This document shows positions 44,763 to 57,223 of a stretch of DNA of 64,000 nt, piece after piece. Source of the DNA: Centroberyx gerrardi (Eukaryota; Chordata; Actinopteri; Beryciformes; Berycidae); assembly GCF_048128805.1 (NCBI RefSeq), contig NC_136016.1, positions 4,122,001-4,186,000 on the forward strand, written 5' to 3'. Both the position numbers and the translations under genes were made by a program. How positions within the stretch are numbered: position 1 is the first letter of the stretch; each line of letters opens with the position of its first letter. The notes beneath the pieces are model-generated. The model had not been told where the DNA came from. It ran no database searches and saw only the letters and a list, made by a program, of their open reading frames with translations.

Positions 44763-46833
44763 TAACATGTTTATCTAGGCTGAGGTTTTGATCAAAAATG
44801 ACACCAAGATTTCTGCAGTGCTGAGTTATTGAATGAGATAGTGAACCAAGACTGTTTGAAATTTGGTTGTTTGCACTATCTTGACCTATGATCAATATCT
44901 CTGTCTTATCAGCGTTTAGCTGCAGGAAATTTTGTGACATCCACTTGTGGATGTCATGCAGACAGTTTAGCAGGTTGACATTGTTCTGGAAATTGTTTTC
45001 AGGGTCACAGTTTAGATAGATCTGAGTATCATCTGCATAAAAATGGAAACTGATATTATGTCTACGTATAAGGTGGCCTAGAGGGAGCATGTAAATGGAA
45101 AAGAGGATTGGACCTAGCACCGAGCCTTGGGGCACCCCGCGGTGAACACCCGTTGTAGCTGACCTAGAATCAGAGATACCAATACAGAAACGTCTGTCTT
45201 TTAGGTAGGACCTGAACCATTTCAGAGCAGTGCCACTGATACCAACCCAGTTCTCAAGACGGTCCAAGAGGATATCATGGTCAATGGTATCAAAAGCTGT
45301 GCTTAGGTCCAGGAGAACAAGAATGGATTTATGGCCAGCATCAGCTGACAGCAATAAGTCATTTATGACTTTGAGAAGCGCAGTTTCAGTACTATGGTTT
45401 TTTCTAAAACCGGATTGGAATTTCTCAAAAATATTATTTTCATGAATAAAAGCAAACAGTTGATCTGCTACAACCTTTTCTAAAACCTTAGCTAAAAATG
45501 GGGGCTTAGAAATAGGCCTAAAATTGTTAAGATCAGAAGAATCAAGAGAAGGCTTTTTTAAAAGAGGTTGAACAAGAGCAGTTTTAAAAAATTCAGGAAC
45601 AGAACCTGTCGACAGAGAGCAGTTTAAAATTTGCAGAATAGAGGGGGAAACTGCAGTAAAAACGTCCTTTAGAAATTTTACAAGAAGAATATCTAAAGGA
45701 CAGGTTGAGGGTTTCATTGTCATTATCATATCAGTCAGTGAAGATGGAGAGATTGGATTTAATGAGCAGAGGGAAACTGCACAGGGCTTCTCAACAGTAA
45801 TTGGAGAATCTGGGGGAGAAATGCCATTTCTAATAGTTGAGACCTTCTGGGTAAAGAAGGAAAGAAATTCGTCGCATTTCTCAGGGGTGGCATCTAATAT
45901 CTGGCCCGGGGGAGGATCAATGACACTGCTCACAGTGTTGAACAACATTCTTGGGTTGGACTGATTGTTTTCAATTAGAGAAGCAAAGTATGCAGATCTA
46001 GAATTTTTAACCTCTGCATTAAAAGTCTTAAGAAGAGACCTAAGGTGTTCCAGGTGAACTGTGAGTTTTGATGATTTCCACAAGCGCTCCACCTTGCGGC
46101 ATTTTTGTTTCAGCACCCGAATATTTTCATTTATCCAGGGCATCGAGGGGCGACTAGATTTTCTGGTCTTGAAAGGAGCGATTTCATCTAAGATGGAGGA
46201 ACACATATCATTAAAATTATTCAACAGCTCACTTGCAGAAAGAGGCGAGCCAGAGAAGCTAGTGGGAATGTTGAAGGCAGTATTAAATTTAGCAGCAGAG
46301 GATGAGTTAAAAGTTCTAGATCTAGTTTTGGGGACTGTGATGGAGGTAGCACAAGGCAACACCATGTTAAACATAAGGCATTGGTGGTCAGAGTTACAGG
46401 CATCCACACATTCAACGTCCAGAATCGTTATACCATGGGATAGGACAAGATCCAGAGTATGACCTTTTGAATGAGTAGGTCCAGTCAGAGCACGTGATAG
46501 GTTAAAAGACTCAATAAGGTTTAAGAACTCCAGGCCCAGGGGGTCGTCAGGGCAGCAGACATGGATATTAAAGTCTCCAAGGATCAGAAACTTGTCAAAT
46601 CTAGGCAGAATTGAGGACAGCAATTCAGCGAATTCATTTATAAAGCTGGGATCATATCTAGGTGGTCTATATATTATCAAGCATAGATAAGGAGAATTTC
46701 CTTTAATCAGGAAAGGAAGGGCTTCAAAAGTGCTAAACGGCCCCAAATCAATGCTGGAGCATTTGTAACTATTTTTATATAAAAACTTTTTATATATAAT
46801 AAACTCACTCACGCCACAAACACAACTGTTCAT

Positions 46834-47661
46834 TTTTATTATTTGGTGCTGCTGGTGCTTGAGATGTAAGTAAGTTTATTAAGAGGATAACCCCTTGAGA
46901 TGTATCGTCTTGTTTTCGAGGGGGTGATATTAGCATTAGGTTGGCCCGTTGGCCGGTGTAATCTCACAGTGTGTCAGTGTCATGCTGTTTATTGTTGTGG
47001 TGATGCTCTGTGTTGGCTCTTATCTTGTGGTCACCTTTGGTGATGCACAGTTGTTAAATTGTTGTTATAAACATGTTACATTTGTACGTAGTTTCATCTC
47101 ACGAGGAACCTTGTTAACTTTAAGCAGTGTGTGACGTCATGCGGTTACAAAGCCTAAAATCGCTCGTGCCAGTTGCTGTTGGGACATGGTATGCTTTCAT
47201 CGTCGGCTCACATATATAGTGATTAGCCTACCTGATGGACAGTTCCTACCTGTAAGGATCTCATTTTAATGAAAACGTTCCAGTTAAATCAGTGTCATAT
47301 TGCAGAAGATGTTGTCTAGTTGTGAGGTTTCCACCTCCATGGTTTTCACTGAATGGAAGCCAGTCAAAATATTAGTGTGTATCCTATGGAGCCACATGAT
47401 AAGAGTTTGTCACTTGCAGACTCCCTTGGATAAACAAGTGCACAGGCAGGCAGATACACACACACACACACACACACCAGGAGCAAAAAAACAAATCAGA
47501 AGCAGGCCTGATGAACCATGATAAAAAAAAAGGAATATGTCATTTCATATTCATTCCAATCTGTGGTAGGACACCAAGTTGCCTTTGGTGTCCGTCCTTA
47601 ATTGCAGGCTTGGAGAGCTAGGAACTAAGGCTTCATTTAGTCTACTTCTCCATCACTCCTT

Positions 47662-47692
<31 letters not shown>

Positions 47693-47975
47693 TTCACCCC
47701 ACTTCCCCAATTCACCCACTGCTCAGATTTCAAAAACCAGATACAAACCAATTTCATTTCCTTCAAAAGAGCAGTGTTCTCTTCCCTCATTGTGTCTGTC
47801 TATCTGTTCTGTGTGTGTGTGTGTGTGTGTGTGTGCATGCGTGAGTGTGAGTGTGTGTGTGGTTTTACGGGCTGTGTTTCATTAGGACCAGGCTATGTAG
47901 TAAAGCAGCGACGACCAAAGAGAGAGATCACAACACAATGGGAGTTGCCATGGTAATTTATATGGACAGAAATGT

Positions 47976-48020
<45 letters not shown>

Positions 48021-48860
48021 CGACTGGATAAAAAGGCACTTTTTGCCAACTGACACTGTGACCGGTCCACTTTGTAATTTCGCCAAAAAGCTGTGGGCTG
48101 TGTAAAACCTCTCTATTAAAGAGTATCTGGTTAAGGAGGCATTTTCTGGAAAGGTCAGAGGGGAGATGAGCCTAGCTTAATTAATTCAGCTCATCAACAC
48201 TCTCCAACAGTATCACACGCTACACATGATGCCACTGAAGACAACACACTTTATATCCCTGCTGCACTGTTCCTGCACTCCTACATAAAGGGAACTGTAT
48301 GGAAAGCTCTGCCATGTAGGACACATAGAATCCTAAGATGAGAATTACAATGTTGAGTTAAGTTTTGATGAAGTCAGCTCTCTAGTACACAGCAATTACC
48401 ATAATTTACATATTCATGCTGATGCTATAGGAAAGATGTTATTCACCCTGGTCAGTGGGCCTAAGAAAGGATATTTGGGCTTGTCCACTAACTAAGACAT
48501 GATACATTCTTACTTGATCGTACTGCTACAAATGATAGATAATGCACAGTCAAAAACATTGGGCTAACATAAGCTAAATGTGTCATTGTTTTAGCATGAC
48601 TTAACATGGAGGGCAGTGAAGCTCATAGTCTGTTCTTTTATCTCTTATTCATCTTCCAAAGAGAAGTCAACATACAAACTTCTCTCCTTTCTACCAATAC
48701 TTGAATAAATGAGATATTCACCATTCACCATTTTTTAACAAAAATCATCACCTACTCCTACAAAATAAAGCACATTACTATTAAGGTTAAATATGTTTTT
48801 TTGAGGATAGAATCACTGCGTTTTGGAACTATTGACTGCAAAAAAAAATTCCAAACCACA
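46834..48860. other. Intergenic, repeat-rich
   Basis: No gene seen. Contains one copy of a 156-bp duplicated segment (47276–47431), and (CA)/(GT) microsatellites at 47456–47478, 47666–47692, 47811–47836 and 47978–48020. Confidence 0.6.
47276..47431 (+). repeat. 156-bp duplicated segment, copy 1
   Basis: From CGTTCCAGTTAAATCAGTGT to CAGACTCCCTTGGAT; the same length and all but three bases recur at 61991–62146, just after the chemokine receptor stop codon. Confidence 0.9.
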
Positions 48861-48877
48861 CATATTGCATTAGGGAA

Positions 48878-49290
48878 TGAAAACACTTCCACTTGCGTGC
48901 ACTCTATCACTCTGCACATGAAAAAATCATTATAATATTCATATAAGGACTTAGGGTGTGAGTTTATAGTGACATTATATCACTTCATGGAGATGAGGGC
49001 GATGCTTTTTTCTTTACATGAATCCCACTTGTTAACTGATTTAAGGAGACTCTATGGGGAAACATCACTTTACCACCTGAGCAAATCACCTACTGCTTTC
49101 CAACAATGCATAATGTCAGTTTAATTATTCCTGGATGATGTACTGCACTTCCCGTCCATGTGTTTTTTTTTTCCCTTATTGATTCAAGTGCATCGCTGAC
49201 TGTGAATCTGAATACCAAACAGTCCCTGGCTTTTCAGATATCATGTACAGAGTGATAGAGTGCACGCAAGTGGAAGTGTTTTCGTTTTTT
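48878..49290. mobile_element. MITE with ~40-bp near-perfect inverted ends
   Basis: GAAAACACTTCCACTTGCGT then GCACTCTATCACTCTG at the left recurs as its reverse complement at 49239–49284 with at most two mismatches. No target duplication or coding sequence identified. Confidence 0.75.
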
Positions 49291-49484
49291 TTTCCAAAAT
49301 AATCAGGCAAAGTCAGTGCTGGGTAATATCTACAATTTGTTAAAACAATGCAGTCCATTATGTTTATCCCATATCCAATTTTTTTCCCCTGGTTTCCCTA
49401 ATTTAATCACAGAGTATATGACTAGTGGTGAAAAGTTTAGCTAAATAATGATTATCAGATGACCTTTTTGTATGTTGTTTTGTA

Positions 49485-49991
49485 GGAACTGAAGGCACCT
49501 CGCACGGGTGTGAGCACTGAGGGAGGAGAGGCCACTGCTGCAAACTGGAAGTGGTTTGATACCATGGATGAGGTGATGGGGCAAAGACCATCCATAACCC
49601 CACCAAACCTCATCTCCTCAGCCATGGCACCAACCCCTGCAGCAGTGGTCTCTCCTCCAGAGTAGGAATTTAGCACTCCAGCTAAGAGGAAACGTGAGTC
49701 GGAGTGGCTCACGTTCCTTAGGGGAGTTTGAGGAGAGAGAGGAGGAGAAGGAACACCGAGTGGAAGAAAGGGAGGAGAAGAAAGAGAGAGAGGCACTGGA
49801 GAGAGAAGAGGGAGAGAGAAAGGAGAGAAGAAGAGAGAAGGCACAGTGAGAGGAGGGAGAGAGAGTGGAGAGAGTGGATGGACACCAGAGCTAGGGAGGA
49901 ATGGCGAGAAAGAGAGGAGAGGGAGAGGGAGAGTCAAGCCAGGGAGGAAAGAATAATGTTACTTTTACAGTCATTTTTGCAAAAAAAATAA
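49485..49991 (+). pseudogene. PIF-Harbinger Myb/SANT-like ORF fragment, broken
   Basis: After an acceptor-like TGTTTTGTAG the frame reads ELKAPRTGVSTEGGEA, NWKWFDTMDEVMGQRPSI and PPNLISS, resembling the C-terminal half of the Myb/SANT-like DNA-binding protein that Harbinger elements carry beside the transposase. A TAG at 49663–49665 breaks it, with recognisable coding sequence (STPAKRKRESEWLTF) continuing beyond. 49728–49950 is Arg/Glu-rich purine-biased sequence, probably its coiled-coil tail in shifted frame. The Myb domain exon is missing. It is tail-to-tail with the transposase gene. Confidence 0.6.
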
Positions 49992-50310
49992 AAGAAAAAA
50001 AGATTACAATTTTGTCAGTGTTTTCTTTATCAATGTTCAGGTGGGAGCGCCACTGCTACATTAACAGAAACCACAATAATAACAACTGGACTTAAAAAAT
50101 ATGATGTGTGAATAATCAATCATAATAAATATGATGTGTGAAGCTTTGCGATTGTGGATCTGTTATAATAAATTGTTTAAGAATAAAAAAAAAAATCTTT
50201 ACCAACTTTACTACAACTATGTACATGTATTCACCAGGGTTGGATAACATTGAAATTGAAATGAGGAAAATCAGACAACTCCCTGGGTAAAGGTTAAAAT
50301 AAATAAAAAC

Positions 50311-51360
50311 TTAACAATAATCATGTTCCTGCAGTACAGGGATCCGGTCATTTGGAGCAGACACTGCAGCTGCGAGCCTGCTTCTGAGGGTGTCCCCAGA
50401 CCGCTGGAGTGGCTCATTGGCTTCGTCACAGTCATCCCCATCATCACCATCACCATCTTCGTCAGGCTCCAAAATGTCCCCATTCCCGATGCAGAGGTTG
50501 TGGAGGAAAAGGCAGTCAATAATGACCTCCGACACAAACCCCACCTTCACCTCTAGCGCTTTCAAAAAGATGGAGCGCCACCTGGTCTTCAGCACCCCAA
50601 ATGCCCTCTCCACCACACACCTTGCCCTGGACAGCCTTGTGTTGTACCTGCCCTCAACAACATTCCGGACAGGCTCACGGAATGGGGTCATCAGGCAAAT
50701 GGGTTGAGCCAAGCAGGGATACCCTCCGTCACCTATGAGGCACCATCCTGGAGGTGGGTACAGCTGGTGCACATACAAGGGGCTGCACCTGAGGACCCTG
50801 GTATCCTGCACACTGCCAGGGAAGCCCACGTGGACATCCAGAAAGCGACCCTTGTGGTCACAGACGGCTTGAAACTGGATGGAGTGGAAGAGTTTCCGGT
50901 TGAAGTAGTCCGCCGCAAACCGTCCAGGTGGTACAATGTGAACATGGCACCCATCTATGCTCCCTGCCACATTGCTGAAAGCTGGGGAACCAGACAGCTG
51001 CCGGAACCCAGCCCCGATTTCCTCCAGCTCATCCCTGTTGGGGAAGCGGATCAGCCTCCTAAACATGCCTTGGATGCCCTTGCTGACCCGGTGCACCATG
51101 TCGTGACACGTGGTGCGGGGAATGTCAAAGGCCTCTGACACAACCCTGTAGGATGTGGCACTAGCCAACCAGTACACAATTACAAGAACCTCAAATGCCT
51201 TCCCCCATCCATGGTCGGTGTCCCCCTGTAGTAGAAGGATTAGGTTCTCCATTGTTGGCCTTGACAGACGGAAGTCCTTCCTGAGGTCACCTTCCCCGAA
51301 ATAGAGGCACAACAGGGGAACATGAGGATTTACCCTGCAGTATGGCCCTCTTGCAACAAC
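50311..51360 (-). CDS. PIF-Harbinger (HARBI1-like) transposase, main exon
   Basis: An open frame from the acceptor-like CTTTACAG (exon starting at 51360, VVARGPYCRVNPHVP) to the stop at 50311–50313, about 350 residues. DDE_Tnp_4 catalytic residues are all present: Asp in SNVAGSIDGCHVHI, Asp in CLIGDGGYP, Glu in ARCVVERAFGVLKTRW. An HTH-like region (YRVVSEAFDIPRTTCHDMV) precedes them and the C-terminal tail is acidic. No ATG sits at the exon start, so the true start is in an upstream exon I could not identify. Intact frame suggests a fairly young copy or domesticated gene; the broken partner ORF argues for an element. Confidence 0.85.
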   Translation of the reverse strand, partial: VVARGPYCRVNPHVPLLCLYFGEGDLRKDFRLSRPTMENLILLLQGDTDHGWGKAFEVLVIVYWLASATSYRVVSEAFDIPRTTCHDMVHRVSKGIQGMFRRLIRFPNRDELEEIGAGFRQLSGSPAFSNVAGSIDGCHVHIVPPGRFAADYFNRKLFHSIQFQAVCDHKGRFLDVHVGFPGSVQDTRVLRCSPLYVHQLYPPPGWCLIGDGGYPCLAQPICLMTPFREPVRNVVEGRYNTRLSRARCVVERAFGVLKTRWRSIFLKALEVKVGFVSEVIIDCLFLHNLCIGNGDILEPDEDGDGDDGDDCDEANEPLQRSGDTLRSRLAAAVSAPNDRIPVLQEHDYC

Positions 51361-52335
51361 CTGTAAAGGATATTTATGAAATTATTTAGATTGACTATTT
51401 ATTCTTATAATTTATTTGTCTATTAAATGATTTATTACTATTTATTTTGCTTATTAGTTACTTATTTGTTTATATATCTATTGATGATCAAACATACTGT
51501 ATCAATTTCTATGATCATGTAATGAGGCCTTTTTCACTTTTAGAAATGTGTTTGATGCATGAAGATTAAATGATCACTTTAAAGATTAATTTATTCATGA
51601 GTCTGTCAGTGTTCTGATGCTATAAGAGATTGTAATTTAAGAAGATTCTCACTTTTTCTCTCATCTCAACTGTTCACATCACATTAATATACTGGGAGCT
51701 AGTGAGCTGACTGAAACTATCAGTCAGCTCACTAGCTGACTGATAGTTTAACTAACAATCAGTTTTTAATTCGGCTAATCATCTTTCTCGGGAGGTTCTT
51801 GTTTCTCAATCAATGTTTAGATCCGAAGCTTTCAGAGGTAAGTTGCCATGAGCAAAAGAATAGAAAAGTTTTGTAACATGTTCACATCAATATTAACATT
51901 AACGAATAATATAGATACTAACCAGAGAACATTTCTCTGAAAAGTGATAAATAAATATGATCATTATATAAATTGATGCAAGTCAATTCACCAGTTACCA
52001 GGCCATTTTAATACATTTATATTTATTGAAATGTGGTGATATCTGTACATATAGAGCCAAAGAGGCAGCGCTGTTGTTCTGTCCAGTAAAAACATGAAGC
52101 TTCACTTTACATTCAAACTAATGTGGCAGCTACAATTGTTAGATTTCTTCTGTGAGACCAACATTTATCTTCCAAAAGGAATTATATCATATATCAAAAT
52201 ACTACGGAGACATTAGAGCCAGAGGTCTAATCACCAAAGAGCTGCACAGACCAGTTCATCGAATCATGTTCTCCCCGGTATGACGACGGACGTTGACCGG
52301 CCGATCAGCTCAGGAGTCGGGCTGCTAGCAGCTGA
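51361..52335. other. Unassigned, between transposase exon and hAT element
   Basis: AT-rich, no gene. A perfect 18-bp hairpin (51697–51714 with 51720–51737, loop AACTA) contains AGCTAGTGAGCTGACTGA. The last ~100 bp (52260–52343) are GC-rich, interrupted by the hAT insertion and resumed after 53778. Confidence 0.6.
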
Positions 52336-52343
52336 GATGACCG

Positions 52344-53770
52344 CAGGCCCGGCGGGAGAAACAAATTCGTGGACGGGCATTACATTTTCTCGGGGGGGCA
52401 CAATGATTTTTCAACGTAACATAATTAAAATCATAATAGAACGCCATTAGTTTACACTTTTTGAACGATATTTCACTAACAAAGTTTATTAATTTAATTC
52501 TTTGTCAGTTCACAGAATTGTTTTGTGGCAAGCAAATATCTCGTTTAAATAGATTTATTTCTTTGCATAAGCAAAACGCCTCTTGTTAATAAGGGTTTCT
52601 CTGCAAATTTACAATGTTTATATTTTTTATAATGCGCATTGATTTATTTACTGCTGCTGCACGTCTCCCGTCCAAATGGACCAATTTGCTTTACCATGCT
52701 AAAATACAACGACACTAATATATAACTTGTAGCCTACTATATTGTAGGCTATATTATGTATTTTAACCCCCTCAGGTCAACGATGTCGTATATGGGGGCG
52801 ATCACACCGAGAAACGTCGCTACAGGCGCAGCCGCGTCAAAAATGCCTAGGCAGACCGCGGTCGGGCAAAACAGCTTGGTGCGCCTGTGGAGCAGGGCTG
52901 CGTGTGCGACCGGGTTAAAGACCGCTAATATCAGCTTTCATCTGTTTGCCAGTGTCCCACCATTCCTACCACATCAAACCGCATCAAAACAGGAAGGAAA
53001 GCCTGCCTTCTGCTTGATTTGATTGGCTGCCTGGCCCAAATGTGACATTGACCAGCGGTGCGACTCCGCGCCTTGCGCTGAAAAGTTGAGAATATTTTAA
53101 CTTTTATGCACGCCTAAAAACCGCCAGAATAAGGGGGCGATCACACCGAGATTATGACATACTAAATATGTCTGGAACGCTGCATGAGAGACTTACTTTA
53201 TTTTGCCCAGAAGCTAACCGTTGAGGGCTCCGGTGCGATCGTATCCCTTCCAGAAGCTTTGTAATCCAGCCTTGAACAGCAGTGTCTTTTTGGAGACTTT
53301 GTAAAATAAATCCATAATGATAAATCCAACACTGAATGTCTTCTGTGATTATTTATCCATTTTTCCGTGTTGAAAACAGTTATTGTTGTTGTTAGCCGTC
53401 CACTAGTCTAGCAATTCCACGATGCCTTGGGTTGAGTCTGTTGACCAATCAGAGGCTGTGTTCCTGACTTGTCGACCAATCAGAGGCTGTGTTTCTGACT
53501 GTGTGGCAGCTCTGATCTCAAACGCATGCGCAATGGAATAATATGAGCTTGACCGCATCCTCCTATCTATATTATTAGGGCAGCAGCCGAAATAATGAGT
53601 AGAATAGCGTAAATGTAATAAATATAAATATAAATGTAAATATAAAGTATAAATGCTCAGAAATCTTGTGTGTTTTATTTTAGTACCTTCTAGGCTTCAA
53701 ATTTGGGGGGGCACAAAAGCCCATTTGGACAGGCATTGCCCCCCAATGCCCCCTCGTGCCGCCGGCACTG
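52344..53770. mobile_element. Non-autonomous hAT transposon, 1.43 kb
   Basis: Starts CAGGCCCGGCGGG and ends CGCCGGCACTG (reverse complement CAGTGCCGGCG), flanked by a perfect 8-bp duplication GATGACCG (52336–52343, 53771–53778). Both ends carry a GGGGGGGCACAA block. The interior has a repeated GGGGGCGATCACACCGAG (about 52794 and 53133) and a tandem ACCAATCAGAGGCTGTGTT. No transposase frame. Confidence 0.9.
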
Positions 53771-53778
53771 GATGACCG

Positions 53779-56116
53779 GCTGGTCCCGGCCAGCGGCTGC
53801 CATAGGCGGCTCCTCAGATCTCCGAAAACGTCGGTGCAGATTTCCAAACAGGCGTTATTTGGATAAACTGACCACATATTGGGAATCTACGTGGGTACTT
53901 TCTCGCCTGAAAAAAAATTAAAACTTAATAAAGTGACATATTAACAGTCATAGAGCCAAAATTACAACACCTTTTAGCCTGCTTTAAAATCCCCGCTATC
54001 GCTGCCGGCTGGTGCGAAATGCATTCTGGGATACTTGGCTGTATACTTCAATGTGAACAGTCTGCTGGTAATGGCATACTTAATTTCATATTTAGTAGGC
54101 AGTATACAGTACATACTCATTGAGTATGTAGTAGGCAGTACGTTAGTATGCGGTTCCGAACACATCCAACGACTGTGATTTAAGCTAGGCTACACATAGT
54201 TTATAGACTAGGCTACTTCAAAAATCTTTCCAAATAATTAGGGTAGTTACAATAAGGTCATAACCTATTTGGAAAGATTTTTTAAGTAGCCTAAAGTGTA
54301 AGAGGCAAATGTAGACAAATGTTGCAAATTTCGGTCAATAATTGCCAATAACGACTTACCCTGTAGGCGGTTTGCTGGCCTCCATCATTGTTGTAACTGT
54401 GGCACTTTGATTGTGATGATCCAAGTTCAAATGATATCCACAATATCCTGGACACTCAATTCCACTGCTGCTCCTAAACCCTGTGGATATCATTATCACC
54501 TGCGATTTAGCACGGAAAAAAGTTAGGCCAAAGACATTTTCCAGGTTTAGGAATAATATGATTTGTTTTTATTGTTTTTAAAAAGATATCTCTATAACGT
54601 GATCCGACAAGTGACAGTGAGCAGAGATGACACGGTCACTCTGTGACCTGGAGCACAAAGACCGCAAAGTCTCCACGAAGGCTAAATGACTACAACACAA
54701 GACCTGGATACATTTACACCATTTAAAATAACAACTTACTTTGGCCCCAAAAATCCTACTGACTCATTCTTATACTTGTCAAATCCACTTGATAATAATC
54801 TTCGCGTTTCCCGACTGATTTTCCCTTGGCCAGTGTCAAGCATGCCACAATAAATACACGGCTTCCGGTAAAAGAAAATTCAAAATAAAAGCCTCAGTGG
54901 CAAATATACAATATTGCTACTTTTGATTAATATTATTATTAATAAAGAACCAAAGTAAATGAGTCTGGCTGACTATGCGGCCACACTGATCCGCTGTGTC
55001 TGTCCCCGTACGTTCATTTCAGTTCATTTTCAATGAGAGCTGTCCGTTATCCAGAGGGATGACGACGGACAGAAAGTTCAGCCCAGGTGAATTTTTTCTG
55101 GACAGACGGATTCGTTCAGCCAATCGGAGACGTTCCTAGGTTAGTCTTGGAAAAAATAGCGGAACACAGAGACAACGCCAAAACCAAAACTAAAACAGAG
55201 AAGGTCGGGTATAACATTGGCACGACTGTAGGTTTTCCAGGTCAGTTTTGTATTTAATTTATACTGTAGTCTGTTTCTTCTCTTTTCTACGAAATAGCAC
55301 TGTTATGAGCAACGCCTTCTTGCTATTTTTTCTACTTCTACCTCGCCCAACATGTGGATGCTCCAAAACAAACCAACAGACAGAAATATATCCTTCAATA
55401 TTTCTGTCCGGTACATTGTTTGGAGCCATTTTAAACTGTTGTTATATGTTGAAATGGCTCCAAACAATGTAGTAGCCTAGATAATTTGTCTGGTATGGGT
55501 TTTGTGTTTGAGTCTTGGTGTGCTTTTGGCAGCCCTCCTGCACTGCTCAAAATGTAGGAAATATTCGAGATACTTCTTCTTTTCCTTTTATGAAGTAGGC
55601 TACACTAATGAGGTGAATCCATGGGTGAATCCAGGTAAAAGCCACTATCCCTTATTGATTTCCCTTGTTAAATCTATACCAGTCACAAACGAGATAAGCA
55701 CAGTGCATTTTGGACATATATTGCATATGTAAATAGGCTACATATGCAGAACATGTAGGGGAGAGCAGGGTATGTTGTCACACCTTTTAGTCATTGGTGT
55801 ATTTCTCAGTAGTGCCTTACTACTGAGATACAATATATATTTTTCACCACACACCAGGTAAAACAACCCGTCCCTCACCTATCCTGGGATGCTCAGACAA
55901 ATATAAGTTCTGATACAATTTCTAACAGTATGATATATTAATGTACATGTAATATATACACATTTAATTTGATGTTTTATCATGTAAAAATAATTCTTAG
56001 TCGCTTGAAGAAATCAGTAATAATAGTAATCTGCCTATGCAGCCTCCCTCTGTGACTGTATTTGAGGCCGGTCCAGCAGTGAGGCCACTTGCTACACAAG
56101 CCAAAACTTTGTGGGT
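53779..56116. other. Intergenic with unclassified repeats
   Basis: No gene supported. An imperfect inverted repeat (54207–54234 with 54267–54294, arm CAAAAATCTTTCCAAATA), and a perfect 20-bp hairpin (55412–55431 with 55452–55471, arm TACATTGTTTGGAGCCATTT) are present. Around 54060–54170 is a fish-type MITE phrase (GTATGCGGTTCCGAACACA). Confidence 0.55.
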
Positions 56117-56124
56117 GTACCAAG

Positions 56125-57168
56125 CAGGGGCGGAAATCACGGGGGGGACAGGGGGGTCCGGACCCCCCCTTCCTGGGACTAACAGAGAGTTGTCCCCCGC
56201 AATATATCATTGTAAACATAACTATATAATTTTAAATAATATAATAATATGCATTGAAAGCACTTGTGATAATTATAGACGCAAAACAATGCGTTTTTAA
56301 GTTTCGAAAGATTGAGTCCCCCCCTCATATGCCTCACAGTGGTTTGGTCCACTGCCTACCTGCCTCCCCGAACCCCCCCACACACACATTAGCCCTCGGT
56401 ACGAGTGTGTGTGGAGGATCTCTCGAAGTGTGTCAGTGGTGGCAGACCTCCAGTAAGTAGCTGAGGTTAACTTAAAACAAAGGATGTGTCAGACATTTTT
56501 CTTTACTTCTACCACTCAATAGAATAAAACACATTCACAATTGTAACCAGACTACATTTTGTTCCGTTACCTCGCGGTTGAATCTTGTGCGTCAGCGTGT
56601 TGGTACGGAGCAGCCGCGTCTCCTAATGCATGTATGTGTATGGAGGCAGGAGGTCTATCCACAATTAAAATCATCATAACTCACTGAATTTTCGACCGAT
56701 TTTCAAGCGGTTTGGTTTGTTACAAATGCCAGACATGTATTTATGATACAGGATACTTGGTTAAATTAAAATGCGGGATTTCATACCAAAATACTTTATC
56801 TTTTGTAGATGGTAACAGTAATATTTCTATAATATAATATTTAAGATTAACTTACCCTATGTAATTAGGTTCTAAGTATATTATTTTTTTCTTACTGCAT
56901 GTAAAATGGCTGCCACTATGTTATTTTGTTCATAATTTTGGAAATAAATGAAGACTTAATTAATAAAAAAGACATAATTACAACAAACATTATGTTAAAA
57001 TATAAGTAAGTTTCTGGCAGGCTTCATAGCGTTCTGGACTTTTACACATTGACAGCAAAACATTAGAGATCTGCTTTTTCGGGAAAACTAAATCTAATTA
57101 GGCATATATTAGCTTTAGTTCAGTTAATGGGTGTTGCATCTCACCTACTACTGTAAATAACCTGCATG

Positions 57169-57223
<55 letters not shown>

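Larger units (their letters stand above)
41663..46833 (-). mobile_element. L2/CR1-like LINE, 5'-truncated and interrupted
   Basis: Minus-strand non-LTR retrotransposon. 44765–46833 encodes the endonuclease end (LILGDFNIHV; DACNSDHQCLMF) and reverse transcriptase (FRPIS, STAFDTIDHDILL, GVPQGSVLGPILFSIYML, FYADDTQIYL). 42522–42988 encodes the 3' part of ORF2 (SRLDYCNSLLSG, NSAARILTRSRKHDHI, LHWLPVAFRIDFKILL). 41663–41752 is the 3' terminus, an (AAT)n tail with TTATATAGCACTTTTCAAAA. The first part of the endonuclease is missing. Two DNA elements interrupt it (42991–44762 and about 41756–42335), and near the end of ORF2 a TGG codon appears to have become TAG. Dead copy; clade assignment is from recall. 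Confidence 0.85.

Noticed and set aside
47458-48018. Frames dominated by His-Thr or Cys-Val repeats
   Set aside because: Translations of (CA)n/(GT)n microsatellites.
49728-49991. Arg/Glu-rich 87-codon plus-strand frame as a separate gene
   Set aside because: It is purine-biased low-complexity sequence, better explained as the shifted tail of the Harbinger Myb-like ORF.
50704-51138. 144-codon plus-strand frame
   Set aside because: It lies wholly antisense to the Harbinger transposase and shows no family motif.
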